The notes: generated by a model from the sequence alone, not told the origin. A stretch of 64,000 nucleotides of DNA from Algoriphagus sp. (GCF_030694375.1 NZ_JAUXYL010000005.1:32868-96867); one strand, 5' to 3'. Numbered from the stretch's first letter, positions 9,846 through 18,743 are shown. Made by a program: numbers and translations.

Positions 9846-9956
9846 AAAAAGATTAATTTAACTTTTTTAAGATAATGAGCAAAGTTTTAGTAAATGGAAC
9901 ACACCTCTAATTCCTTATTGATTTTGCTATTACACCAAGAGCAACAGCCTAAGTTT

Positions 9957-11336
9957 TTAATATTTAGCAATGGGATAAATTGTATTACCTGGAGGGCCGG
10001 TTAATGTTTCATTTGCACTAGGTGGGCCTCCTTTTAAATGAATAATTCCCGCCACCATTGCCGTAGCCATAGAAGTTCCGGATAATACGGCATATCGATT
10101 TCCTGGAAATGTCGAAAATATGACATCTCCGGGGGCTACATAATCAATAGTAGGTCTTCCAAAATTGGAATACGTAGAAAACGCCGGTGGGTAAAATTGA
10201 TTTGTAGCAAAATCATAGTTAACGTTTAATGAGGCCACAGTAAAAACATTTAAGGGATACTCGAAGCAAGCCGGATAAAATCTGGTGGAAGATATACCTG
10301 TATTACCAGCCGCCATCACCACATAAATACCCAAATTGGCTAGTGCTTTGATTTGATCTAATAAATCCCCGTGAAAATTACAATTAGGATTTTGACCTTG
10401 GCCAGGAAGAAGATCACCTAGGCTTAAGGTAACTATATCACCACTTGCACCTCTATCTCTAATACGGGAAAGTGCTTTTTTAACATTAGTCCAGGTTCCT
10501 TCACCATTCCAATTAATGACTTTCAATGAGACAATTGGAGCCCCGGGAGAAACTCCATTCATGCCCAATAAATCAGGATTGGAATTGTTATGTGCTCTTC
10601 CTCCTATGATCCCTGCAAGGTGAGTTCCATGGCCAACCAAATCATATAATGGATCTGGCTCGGATTGAACATAAGATTTTGAAAAAAGAGGATCTGCTAG
10701 CACATTCAAATCCTGATGATTGATATCCACACCAGAATCTACAATCCAGACTTTACTTTGAGAGGAAGTGGTATTTGAATTTGGATTGACAAATAAGACA
10801 CCCATGCTGGTATGTAGATCTTCATCATACTGCCATTCTTGCATTCTGGCTCTAATATTTTGCAAAACAGGCCCATCACCTTGCATCCTTGCTCTGATAT
10901 TCTGAATTGAAAAGTTTTGTTGCCCTCTTGAAACTTTTCCAGTATTAGACAAGATCTGAAGTGCCACGTCCTCAGATATATCTGAAACAAAAAATCCAGA
11001 AAATGTGGTAATAAAAATATCGTCCTCATTTAATGTCAAATTAAACTCAGATTTCATATCACTAGTAATCGTGTTTTTTCTGTTCAAAAGCTCCTTTTCA
11101 TCAATGGCTTTAGTGAAAAAACTCGAGTCTCCTTCTGAAATTATCGGAGGGTATATATCCTCATTGAGATAAAATAAATATTCTCCTTCTATCAACAAAG
11201 CGGAATCAATACCTAGTGGGTTGAGTGGATCATCTACGCTTTTTGTGATTTGTTCCTCCCCTTGATTGGACTTATTTGAACCAGTGCAGCTAAACAACAG
11301 GAAAGTAAGGACTCCCCAAATCAAAGTATTTCTCAT
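9957..11336 (-). CDS. S8 serine protease lipoprotein 2
   Basis: This 459-residue subtilisin-like protease has a lipoprotein signal (FLLFSC, Cys17), so it is probably membrane-tethered, unlike its secreted neighbour. Residues about 50-143 resemble an I9 propeptide (SGFFVSDISEDVALQIL). The triad is D200 (WIVDSGVD), H236 (GHGTHLAG) and S422 (SGTSMAT), with AAGN supplying the oxyanion Asn. QNIRARMQ occurs twice, at 145-152 and 159-166, just before the catalytic domain. Protease 1 has the matching TRARMQ pair at the same place. Both end in a similar IYP tail. The two genes point the same way, 323 bp apart, so they may be transcribed separately. Substrates are unknown. Confidence 0.9.
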   Translation of the reverse strand: MRNTLIWGVLTFLLFSCTGSNKSNQGEEQITKSVDDPLNPLGIDSALLIEGEYLFYLNEDIYPPIISEGDSSFFTKAIDEKELLNRKNTITSDMKSEFNLTLNEDDIFITTFSGFFVSDISEDVALQILSNTGKVSRGQQNFSIQNIRARMQGDGPVLQNIRARMQEWQYDEDLHTSMGVLFVNPNSNTTSSQSKVWIVDSGVDINHQDLNVLADPLFSKSYVQSEPDPLYDLVGHGTHLAGIIGGRAHNNSNPDLLGMNGVSPGAPIVSLKVINWNGEGTWTNVKKALSRIRDRGASGDIVTLSLGDLLPGQGQNPNCNFHGDLLDQIKALANLGIYVVMAAGNTGISSTRFYPACFEYPLNVFTVASLNVNYDFATNQFYPPAFSTYSNFGRPTIDYVAPGDVIFSTFPGNRYAVLSGTSMATAMVAGIIHLKGGPPSANETLTGPPGNTIYPIAKY

Positions 11337-11577
11337 CTCTTTAAAAATTTAATGGTTAAAAATGTATGCTTGGAATAAGACACAATTTACCAAAACAAAA
11401 CTTTTGAACTTAACTCGATGTAAAAAGATTTTTGGGATTTTTCGCAAAAAAAACCAAATTAAATTTGGCAAACGCTTATTCTCAGGATAAATTTTAACTT
11501 TATTAAATGACACTTTCCTGATTTTTTCAAAGAAGCTTTTATCTTAGGCAAAACTATTTCACCCGAAAAACCCACCT

Positions 11578-12723
11578 ATGACCATCGATTCACAAGCCAA
11601 GGTTTTGAGCAATCGCTACCTTGCCCTCGACGTACTCCGGGGAATGACGATTGCATTTATGATAATCGTCAATACGCCCGGGAGTTGGAGTGCACTTTAT
11701 GCCCCATTGGCACATGCCGACTGGCATGGATTTACGCCCACAGATCTGGTATTTCCAACCTTTCTCTTTGTAGTCGGCAATGCCATGAGTTTTGCCATGA
11801 AAAAGCTTCAGGAGATCCCCAAGGCGCAGTTTTACAAAAAAGTATTCAAGCGAACTTTCCTGATTTTTCTGATCGGCTGGCTGTTGAATGCCTTTCCTTT
11901 TTTCGATTACAATGAAGCTGGAGAAATCGTATTTATCAATCTGACAGAGGTTCGTTTGGTGGGCGTTTTACAGCGAATTGCCTTATGCTACTTCTTTGCT
12001 GCCCTGATTCTGTATTGGGGTGGGGAAAAATTAGGTTGGATTTTCAGCGGACTTGCCTTGATTGCCTATTGGCCAATCATGTACTATTTCGGTGATGCGG
12101 GTGACCCCTACAGTCTGACAGGGAACGCCGCCATCAAACTGGACAGGATTTTAATCGGAGAAAGCCGCATGTACATGGGCGAAGGGATTCCCTTTGACCC
12201 TGAGGGAATTCTCAGTACCCTCACCTCCATCGTCAATGTCATCGCTGGATATCTAACAGGAAAGATGATCCAACGAAAAGGCAATACCCTTGCCACGATT
12301 CAAACACTTTTGGTTTCAGGAATTTTATTGATTGTACTGAGTTATGCTTGGGACTTGATCTTTCCTATCAATAAAAAAATCTGGACAAGCCCCTATGTCA
12401 CGCTTACTGTAGGTTGGGATTTGCTGATTTTGGGTAGTTTAATTTTTATCATCGAGCTTCGTAAGTACACCTCCTGGACGTACTTTTTCCAAGCCTTTGG
12501 GAGAAATCCACTGATACTTTATGTTCTTTCAGGGGTGGTGATCTCTATTCTATCCATGATCCCAATGGGAGAAACTACCCTAAAGGGACAGATTTATTCC
12601 AATTTATTTACCAGCTGGCTAAGTCCAAAAAGTGCTTCTTTCTTATTTGCGATCAGCTATATGCTCCTAATTTGGCTGATTGGACTCTGGATGGACAAAC
12701 GAAAGATTTATATCAAAGTCTAA
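11578..12723 (+). CDS. DUF5009/NagX-like membrane acyltransferase (HGSNAT family)
   Basis: This 381-residue polytopic inner-membrane protein, with about ten hydrophobic helices, starts with YLALDVLRGMTIAFMIIVN. HGFTPTDLVFPTFLFVVG follows near residues 50-67. This is the hallmark of the heparan-alpha-glucosaminide N-acetyltransferase/DUF5009 family, called NagX in some GlcNAc-utilisation clusters. The family is thought to acylate amino sugars, or to transfer an acyl group across the membrane. Its proximity to the GH20 hexosaminidase and SIS isomerase fits amino-sugar catabolism. A strong hairpin follows the stop codon. The family call is good; the exact reaction is inferred. Confidence 0.87.
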   Translation: MTIDSQAKVLSNRYLALDVLRGMTIAFMIIVNTPGSWSALYAPLAHADWHGFTPTDLVFPTFLFVVGNAMSFAMKKLQEIPKAQFYKKVFKRTFLIFLIGWLLNAFPFFDYNEAGEIVFINLTEVRLVGVLQRIALCYFFAALILYWGGEKLGWIFSGLALIAYWPIMYYFGDAGDPYSLTGNAAIKLDRILIGESRMYMGEGIPFDPEGILSTLTSIVNVIAGYLTGKMIQRKGNTLATIQTLLVSGILLIVLSYAWDLIFPINKKIWTSPYVTLTVGWDLLILGSLIFIIELRKYTSWTYFFQAFGRNPLILYVLSGVVISILSMIPMGETTLKGQIYSNLFTSWLSPKSASFLFAISYMLLIWLIGLWMDKRKIYIKV

Positions 12724-12745
12724 AAAAACGATCCTACTGGAAACC

Positions 12746-12800
12746 AAGCTATTGAAGTAAAATGTAAATTCATTCATCTTTTTACTTCAATAGCTTTTTT
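12746..12800 (+). terminator. Perfect 17-bp hairpin with T tract, abutting the next start codon
   Basis: The arm at 12746-12762 (AAGCTATTGAAGTAAAA) is exactly complementary to 12780-12796, with a 17-nt loop. A TTTT tract at 12797-12800 follows directly, and the downstream ATG begins at 12801. It looks like a rho-independent terminator for the acyltransferase gene. It may also act on expression of the following gene, whose leader it fully occupies. Confidence 0.85.
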
Positions 12801-13793
12801 ATGAACCTACGTATCGGAGTTTACAATGTGCAATGGATGCGGGATCTGTTTGAGCCGGACGGAAGTCCAAAAACGACCGGAAAAGAAGGAACCCGTAGCA
12901 GAGAAATCGCAGAAATAGTTCAGGCGATGAATCCGGACTTTCTGGGAATAGTCGAAGGCCCGGATACCTTGGTAAATGGCAGCAAAACTGCATCTGGACA
13001 ACTTGAAACTTGGGCAAACCATTTTCTCCCAGGCAATAGCTTCAAGGGCATTCATGGTTTTCCTTCTGCGGGTCAGCAGGAGCTTTGTGCGCTTTATGAT
13101 TGCACCAAGATAAAGGTACTTTTCACTCCCGAAATGAAAGACGGAGAGCGATTTAACCAGCCATTTCTCATGGATACAACAAATCGCATGATCAAAGAGC
13201 AATACACGCACTACCGTCCTCCGCTTGAAGTCAGTATTTTAGGAGTAGATGACTCGTTTATTTCCCGAGTTATCATCGCGCACACAAAATCCAAGGGGAT
13301 TTTCGACAAAGTAGACTATGCCCGATTTGAGCAAATTTCACAAAGAGACCGTCTTAAACTATTCGGGGAATGCATGCACATTCGTGAACGCTGCGACCAA
13401 TACCTAGCCAAAGGCCAACAAGTCATTGTCATGGGTGATATCAATGACGGTTTTGAACTGGATTTTTATGAAAACAGATTTTCAAAAAGTGCGGTTGAAC
13501 TGTTACTTGGATCTACCTGGAAACCGGAATGGATCCTCAAAGCCACACTTCCTAAACCCAAACTCACCTCTTATGGCTGGACACCCTACTCTTCCAAATT
13601 CAGGGACAGAATTACCGGTGATATTTTCAATGTACTAATCGATCACATTTTGATCAGTCAAGGCCTCAAACTGATCAAAGGCCAAGTTTGGAACCCGATT
13701 TTGGAAAAAGATGACCCGGCAATTAAGAGTGTGAAAAATCAACTTATCCGAGCTTCAGATCATTATCCCGTTCTCATAGAAATCGAAACTTAG
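12801..13793 (+). CDS. Endonuclease/exonuclease/phosphatase (EEP) family protein
   Basis: This 330-residue protein has no signal peptide. The EEP fold (DNase I-like/Mg-dependent phosphoesterase) is recognised from the opening strand RIGVYNVQWM, MGDINDGFE near residue 210, DHILIS near 275 and the terminal ASDHYPVLIEIE, which holds the catalytic Asp-His. The first strand begins at residue 3, so the ATG at 12801 cannot be moved far downstream. Members cleave DNA, inositol phosphates or sphingomyelin, and the substrate here is not evident. The gene stands between two hairpins and may be a single transcription unit. Confidence 0.85.
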   Translation: MNLRIGVYNVQWMRDLFEPDGSPKTTGKEGTRSREIAEIVQAMNPDFLGIVEGPDTLVNGSKTASGQLETWANHFLPGNSFKGIHGFPSAGQQELCALYDCTKIKVLFTPEMKDGERFNQPFLMDTTNRMIKEQYTHYRPPLEVSILGVDDSFISRVIIAHTKSKGIFDKVDYARFEQISQRDRLKLFGECMHIRERCDQYLAKGQQVIVMGDINDGFELDFYENRFSKSAVELLLGSTWKPEWILKATLPKPKLTSYGWTPYSSKFRDRITGDIFNVLIDHILISQGLKLIKGQVWNPILEKDDPAIKSVKNQLIRASDHYPVLIEIET

Positions 13794-13925
13794 TCTTATC
13801 CAAGTCAAAGTCCGGTCACAAAATCCTACTCAATCCTGAAAAATAAATCTTTCTCCACGCATTTTTTTGATCAAATAGGCCAACAAATAAGCTAATAAAA
13901 AAAGCAATTTTACCCTTCACATAGC

Positions 13926-13956
13926 TCAAGGCCAACTCATCCAAAAGCGGCCTTGA
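13926..13956 (+). terminator. Hairpin followed by T tract, before the DPP-IV-like gene
   Basis: TCAAGGCC at 13926-13933 pairs exactly with GGCCTTGA at 13949-13956 around a 15-nt loop. ATATTTTTTT follows a few bases later. It lies 133 bp after the EEP gene and 25 bp before the peptidase ATG, so it is either a terminator for the former or a leader hairpin of the latter. Confidence 0.6.
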
Positions 13957-13981
13957 TCCTATATTTTTTTACTAATTTGAA

Positions 13982-16288
13982 ATGCATCCCAAACTCTATT
14001 GGATTATGAACCTCCCAATACAATCGCTTCCTATTCTATTGTTCATTTACATATTGAATGGCTTTTCTCAGCCTCTCCACGCACAAATCACAAAAGAATC
14101 CTATGATCGGGCCGCTTATTTTTTAACTGAAAATATTCAAAAACAAGTGTATCACCTGGAAGTAATTCCAAACTGGATTGACGGAAGCAAGGGTTTTGTC
14201 CATTCTACCAATACCAAAGAAGGAAAACGGTTTTTCAAAACCAATACCTCCACCTTTGAAACTTCAGAGGCTTTTGATCATATCATTTTAGCAAGGCTTC
14301 TTCAGACCAAAACAGGGGAATCTATCGATCAGGCCAATTTACCTATCGAGCGGGTCAATTTGGTCAATGGAAAAGTCGTGACCTTTCAATGGAAAAATCA
14401 AAATTGGACCTGGAATTTAGAAAGTGGTGCAATTGATTCTATTCCTATGTCTGAACGGAATGAAATGGAGTCATTTTCCCCTGACAGAAAATGGAAAGCC
14501 TTCAGCAGGAACTACAACCTTTTCATCAAAAACCTCACCACAGGAGAAGAAACGCCGCTGAGTACCGATGGACGAAAAGATTTCGAATACGCTTCATTTT
14601 GGGGATGGAGCGATATGATCTACGGGGAAAATGGAGAACGTCCAACTCACTTTATGGTCAATTGGTCTCCCGATTCGAAGAAAATCTTCACCCAAATAGT
14701 TGATTTGAGAATTGCCGAAAAAATGTACCTTCTAGACTGGAGTAAAGACGAAAAGTTCCGCCCGGAATTACTTTCCTATTACCGAGGATCACCGGGGGAC
14801 AGTACTGTTGTCAAGTACATTCCGGTGATTTTTGATCTGGAAAAAAAGACAGAAAAAAAGCTTCCTGAGCTCACCTCTCCACATTTTATCGGAATCAATC
14901 TTAGATGGTCAGACGACAGTAAAATGCTAAGCGGGTTTCATATTCAGCGGGGGTACAAAGAATATCACCTGATTGAGTTAGATGCCCAGAAAGGAGAAAT
15001 TCGGAAAATCGTTTCTGAGTCTTCCACCACCCATGTCAATCGCGACAACATTTTCAGAAGGTTAAAAAACGGGCAATTCATTCTGAGTTCAGAAAAGACG
15101 GGTTGGAACCAATTGTATCTCATTGACTGGAATTCCGGTAAAGAAATCAATTCGATCACTTCCGGCGACTTTGTGGTAAATAAACTGAGTCATCTGGATG
15201 AGGAAAAAGGGGTAGTGTATTTCGAGGCTTCAGGAAAAGAATCCGGACGAAATCCCTATTTCAACCATCTCTATCGGGTGAATTTTGACGGAACCAATCT
15301 TGAACTTTTGACCCAGGAAAACGCCTACCATGAGATCCATATTTCCCCGGACGGAAAACTTGCCGTGGATAATTATTCCACTGTCAATCAACCCACACAA
15401 TCCATCCTGCTGGAATTGGAGACCGGAAAGCACCTTCAAAAAATCTCTGAAGCGGACATTTCAATTCTGAAAAGAAAAGGCTACAAATCTCCTGTTCCCT
15501 TCGCAGCAACTGCTAAAGACGGCAAAACAGATATTTACGGGGTTTACTTTCTCCCCACTACTTTTTCCTCAAAGAAAAAATACCCAATCATCGACTACAG
15601 CTACTCCGGCCCACATACTTCCACTACACCAAAGACTTTCAAAGCCGGACTTCTTGGGCATCAGCAACCGATGGCCGAACTCGGTTTTGTGGTCGTGACC
15701 GTAGATGGATTGGGCAGTTTTGGGAGGTCCAAGGCATTCTCGGAAGCTTCCTATCGTAATCTTGGCGATGGAACGACCGATCACGTATTGGCCATCACCC
15801 AATTAGCAAGCAAAAACTCCTTTTTGGACCTCACCAAAGTGGGGATTTTTGGGCACTCAGCAGGTGGATACGATGCGGGACGAGCGATGCTTTTGCACCC
15901 TGACTTCTACAAAGTTGGCGTTGCTTCGGCAGGAGATCATGATTTCCGGATGGAAAAAGCTTGGTGGCCTGAGATGTACATGGGCTATCCTGTAGGAGAT
16001 TTCTATCACGAGCAATCCAACATCACCAATGCCGCAAACCTTAAAGGCCATTTGCTTTTAGCGCACGGAGGAAAAGATGAAAATGTCAACCCATCAGCCA
16101 CTTTCAAACTTGCCGAAAACCTGATCAAAGCCGGAAAGGATTTTGATTTGTTCATTTGGCCAAGCCGAGACCATAGTTTTGGTCGTCCTCCGGGAGATTA
16201 CTTCACCAAAAAGCGCTGGGATTACTTTATCGAACATTTGCTGGGTGAAAAGCCGATCAGGCATTTGCAGATTGATTTTGGAAATTAA
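13982..16288 (+). CDS. DPP-IV-like S9 prolyl oligopeptidase family peptidase
   Basis: This 768-residue exported peptidase has a signal peptide ending near residue 35 (PLHAQ). An in-frame ATG at codon 9 would also give a signal, but the first keeps Lys4 in the n-region. Residues about 60-500 form the DPP-IV beta-propeller, and the C-terminal 260 residues an alpha/beta hydrolase. The catalytic triad is S626 (GHSAGG), D699 (GGKDENVNP) and H731 (SRDHSFG). The family usually releases X-Pro dipeptides in the periplasm. GHSAGG replaces the usual GWSYGG nucleophile elbow, a variation that could change specificity. Confidence 0.9.
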   Translation: MHPKLYWIMNLPIQSLPILLFIYILNGFSQPLHAQITKESYDRAAYFLTENIQKQVYHLEVIPNWIDGSKGFVHSTNTKEGKRFFKTNTSTFETSEAFDHIILARLLQTKTGESIDQANLPIERVNLVNGKVVTFQWKNQNWTWNLESGAIDSIPMSERNEMESFSPDRKWKAFSRNYNLFIKNLTTGEETPLSTDGRKDFEYASFWGWSDMIYGENGERPTHFMVNWSPDSKKIFTQIVDLRIAEKMYLLDWSKDEKFRPELLSYYRGSPGDSTVVKYIPVIFDLEKKTEKKLPELTSPHFIGINLRWSDDSKMLSGFHIQRGYKEYHLIELDAQKGEIRKIVSESSTTHVNRDNIFRRLKNGQFILSSEKTGWNQLYLIDWNSGKEINSITSGDFVVNKLSHLDEEKGVVYFEASGKESGRNPYFNHLYRVNFDGTNLELLTQENAYHEIHISPDGKLAVDNYSTVNQPTQSILLELETGKHLQKISEADISILKRKGYKSPVPFAATAKDGKTDIYGVYFLPTTFSSKKKYPIIDYSYSGPHTSTTPKTFKAGLLGHQQPMAELGFVVVTVDGLGSFGRSKAFSEASYRNLGDGTTDHVLAITQLASKNSFLDLTKVGIFGHSAGGYDAGRAMLLHPDFYKVGVASAGDHDFRMEKAWWPEMYMGYPVGDFYHEQSNITNAANLKGHLLLAHGGKDENVNPSATFKLAENLIKAGKDFDLFIWPSRDHSFGRPPGDYFTKKRWDYFIEHLLGEKPIRHLQIDFGN

Positions 16289-16331
16289 AAACCTATGCGT
16301 ATTATTTCAGACCAAAAAACCTTTTCCTCCC

Positions 16332-16361
16332 TTGCATGTTCTCTAAGCAGTCCTATATTTG
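16332..16361 (+). promoter_or_regulatory. Bacteroidota-type promoter of the his operon
   Basis: TTG at 16332-16334 is followed by exactly 19 bases and then TATATTTG at 16354-16361. This fits the Bacteroidota primary-sigma consensus (TTTG-N19-TAnnTTTG), lacking only the first T of the upstream box. Transcription would begin near 16368, a few bases before the leader-peptide ATG at 16371. Confidence 0.8.
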
Positions 16362-16370
16362 CTCCCGTAA

Positions 16371-16454
16371 ATGGAAAACACCAATAGAAATATTGAACTT
16401 TTAACGCTTGATCAGCACGCTGACGTGTTGCATCACTTCCATCATTCCTCCTGA
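16371..16454 (+). CDS. Histidine-rich leader peptide of the his operon
   Basis: This 27-codon frame begins MENTNRNIEL and ends VLHHFHHSS before TGA. Five of its twenty-seven residues are histidine, four of them within the last seven codons (His-His-Phe-His-His). It lies directly downstream of the promoter-like sequence and 101 bp upstream of hisG. The arrangement matches classical attenuation leaders, in which ribosomes stall at His codons when charged tRNA-His is scarce. I infer the function from position and composition. Confidence 0.8.
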   Translation: MENTNRNIELLTLDQHADVLHHFHHSS

Positions 16455-16511
16455 GGAAGATACATACACCCCCACCCGGTGATGCTGATGACAGGGATTC
16501 GGCCATTCACC
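16430..16511 (+). promoter_or_regulatory. Candidate his attenuator with mutually exclusive pairings
   Basis: GCATCAC at 16430-16436, spanning the leader His codons, is exactly complementary to GTGATGC at 16479-16485. The overlapping GGTGA at 16478-16482 can instead pair with TCACC at 16507-16511. A ribosome stalled on the His codons would block the first pairing and free the second. A classical terminator with a long T tract is not obvious; only AAAATTTATT follows. The control could act on transcription or on hisG translation. Confidence 0.5.
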
Positions 16512-16555
16512 AAAATTTATTCAAAACCAAAACTTTCCTAGCGTAACTTGTCCCC

Positions 16556-17416
16556 ATGGAACAAATAATCCGCATTGCTGTCCAAAAAAGTGGCAGACTT
16601 TCCGATGACTCACTCAGCTTAATCAAAGAGTGCGGCATCAAATTTTACAACGGAACGGGCAAATTGAAGTCCACTTCCACCAACTTCCCCGTGGAATTTC
16701 TTTTTCTTAGGGATGATGATATCCCCGGCTATGTAGCTGATGGGGTTGCTGATTTGGGCATAGTAGGCCAAAATGAAGTCGTAGAGAAAGACAAAGATGT
16801 CCTGACTCTTAAAAAATTGGGATTTTCCAAGTGCAGACTGTCACTCGCCATCCCAAAAGGTGAAGACTACTCCGGAGTTTCTTATTTCCAGGGAAAAAAC
16901 ATCGCTACCTCCTACCCAAAAATCCTTGGCGACTACCTAAAGTCAGAAGGAATCAATGCTGAAATCCACGAAATCAGCGGATCTGTAGAGATCGCACCCA
17001 GCATCGGGTTGGCAGAAGGAATATTTGACATTGTCAGTTCGGGTTCCACTTTGATGATGAACGGCCTCAAAGAAGTCGAGGAAGTCTTCAAATCAGAGGC
17101 CATATTGATTGGGAATAAAAATCTCGCTGATTGGAAAAAGGCAATACTTGACAAGCTCCTGTTCAGGATTAATGCTGTCCAAAAAGGCAAAAGCAGCAAA
17201 TATGTGTTGCTCAATGCACCGAATGATTCGCTCGATAAGATCATCAGCCTGATTCCGGGAATGCGAAGTCCGACCATTTTACCTTTGGCACAGCCGGGTT
17301 GGTCTTCAGTCCATTCAGTATTGAGCGAAGATCAATTCTGGGAAAATATCGAAGAACTCCGGGCCGCCGGCGCTGAGGGAATTTTGGTCGTCCCCATTGA
17401 AAAAATGGTTATCTAA
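16556..17416 (+). CDS. hisG: ATP phosphoribosyltransferase, long form
   Basis: This 286-residue enzyme catalyses the first step of histidine synthesis, condensing ATP with PRPP. It starts MEQIIRIAVQKSGRLSDD and carries the family segment GIVDIVSSG-like (EGIFDIVSSGSTLMMNG). Its length and the C-terminal 75 residues (ending ILVVPIEKMVI) match the long HisG with the ACT-like domain that binds histidine for feedback inhibition, so no HisZ is needed. It is the first structural gene of the operon behind the His-rich leader. hisD starts 31 bp later. Confidence 0.96.
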   Translation: MEQIIRIAVQKSGRLSDDSLSLIKECGIKFYNGTGKLKSTSTNFPVEFLFLRDDDIPGYVADGVADLGIVGQNEVVEKDKDVLTLKKLGFSKCRLSLAIPKGEDYSGVSYFQGKNIATSYPKILGDYLKSEGINAEIHEISGSVEIAPSIGLAEGIFDIVSSGSTLMMNGLKEVEEVFKSEAILIGNKNLADWKKAILDKLLFRINAVQKGKSSKYVLLNAPNDSLDKIISLIPGMRSPTILPLAQPGWSSVHSVLSEDQFWENIEELRAAGAEGILVVPIEKMVI

Positions 17417-17447
17417 AAGAAATTTTAAAGTTATTCAATCCATACTT

Positions 17448-18743
17448 ATGCAACTCCTGGTCAATCCTTCGCCCGAAAAGTGGAAAAAACAACTGGCCCG
17501 ACCGGTCCAGAAAACCAAGGAAATCAATAAAATCGTCAAGCCTATTTTGAAAAAAGTAGAGCGGAGTGGGGATAAAGCCCTGAAAAAATTTGCCCAGGAA
17601 TATGATCATGTTCACTTGGAAAGTCTGTTGGTAACAGCGGAAGAAATCAAAGCTGCACCGAACTTAGTCAGTAAAGAACTCAAGGGAGCGATCAAAATTG
17701 CTAAGGCAAATATTGAGCGCTTTCATGCCGCACAGGCACAGCCGGAGCTCATAGAAGAAGTGATGCCGGGTGTAATTTGCCGCCGAAAAAGCGTTCCTAT
17801 TCAGCGCGTAGGACTTTATATTCCCGGAGGAACAGCCCCACTTTTTAGCACAGTTTTGATGCTGGGAATTCCTGCCAAACTTGCCAACTGTCAGGAAATC
17901 GTACTCTGCTCGCCTCCTAATCGGGAAGGGAATATTCACCCAGCAATTTTATACACTGCTTCATTGATCGGTATTACCAAAATCATCAAAGTCGGTGGTG
18001 CTCAAGCCATTGCTGCACTTACTTTTGGGACAGAAAGTGTTCCACGGGTAGATAAAATTTTTGGCCCCGGAAATCAATATGTCACCGCAGCCAAGCAACT
18101 GGTAACAAAATATGGTGTAGCAATCGATATGCCCGCAGGGCCATCGGAAGTGTTGGTTTATGCAGATGAGTCAGCGATTCCGGCTTTTGTAGCCTCAGAT
18201 TTACTTTCTCAGGCGGAGCATGGCGTAGATTCACAGGTAGTTTTGGTGACTCCTTCCGAAAAATTCGCCAAAAAAGTCCTCAAAGAGATCAACGAGCAAT
18301 TGGAAAAGCTCCCTAGGAAAGACATCGCTTTCAAGGCATTGGCTAATTCGACAGCTGTGGTAATGGAAGATCAGGAAAAAGCCTTGGCTTTGATCAATGA
18401 ATATGCTCCAGAGCACCTGATTATAGCGGTAGAAAATGAAGAAGAAGTCGTCGCAGCGATTTACAATGCCGGTTCGGTTTTTATCGGAAACTTCACTCCG
18501 GAGTCCGCCGGTGATTATGCCTCCGGAACGAATCACACACTTCCAACTTATGGCTATGCACGCAATTACAGCGGTGTTTCCTTGGATAGCTTTGTGAAAA
18601 AAATTACTTATCAAAAAATTACTGACGAAGGATTAAAAACACTTGGGCCGGTAGTGGAAGTGATGGCAGCAAATGAACTGCTGGAAGCACACAAAAACGC
18701 GGTAACTATTCGCCTTAACTATCTCAAGCAGAATAAAAAATGA
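17448..18743 (+). CDS. hisD: Histidinol dehydrogenase
   Basis: This 431-residue zinc enzyme performs the last two oxidations from histidinol to histidine with NAD. I chose the ATG at 17448 (MQLLVNPSPEKW), the usual beginning; an upstream TTG at 17397 would overlap hisG and add an unrelated tail. Family hallmarks are VGLYIPGGTAPLFSTVLM, KIFGPGNQYVTAAK, PAGPSEVLVYADE, DLLSQAEHG and ASGTNHTLPTYG, which contain the zinc and substrate ligands. Its stop overlaps the hisC start by 4 bp (ATGA), indicating translational coupling. Confidence 0.96.
   Translation: MQLLVNPSPEKWKKQLARPVQKTKEINKIVKPILKKVERSGDKALKKFAQEYDHVHLESLLVTAEEIKAAPNLVSKELKGAIKIAKANIERFHAAQAQPELIEEVMPGVICRRKSVPIQRVGLYIPGGTAPLFSTVLMLGIPAKLANCQEIVLCSPPNREGNIHPAILYTASLIGITKIIKVGGAQAIAALTFGTESVPRVDKIFGPGNQYVTAAKQLVTKYGVAIDMPAGPSEVLVYADESAIPAFVASDLLSQAEHGVDSQVVLVTPSEKFAKKVLKEINEQLEKLPRKDIAFKALANSTAVVMEDQEKALALINEYAPEHLIIAVENEEEVVAAIYNAGSVFIGNFTPESAGDYASGTNHTLPTYGYARNYSGVSLDSFVKKITYQKITDEGLKTLGPVVEVMAANELLEAHKNAVTIRLNYLKQNKK

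Noticed and set aside
10739..11029. Additional minus-strand frame inside protease 2
   Set aside because: It lies entirely within the protease coding sequence in another frame and has no family resemblance.
17397..17447. Upstream TTG start for hisD
   Set aside because: It would overlap hisG by 20 bp and add residues unlike HisD; the ATG at 17448 gives the normal beginning.
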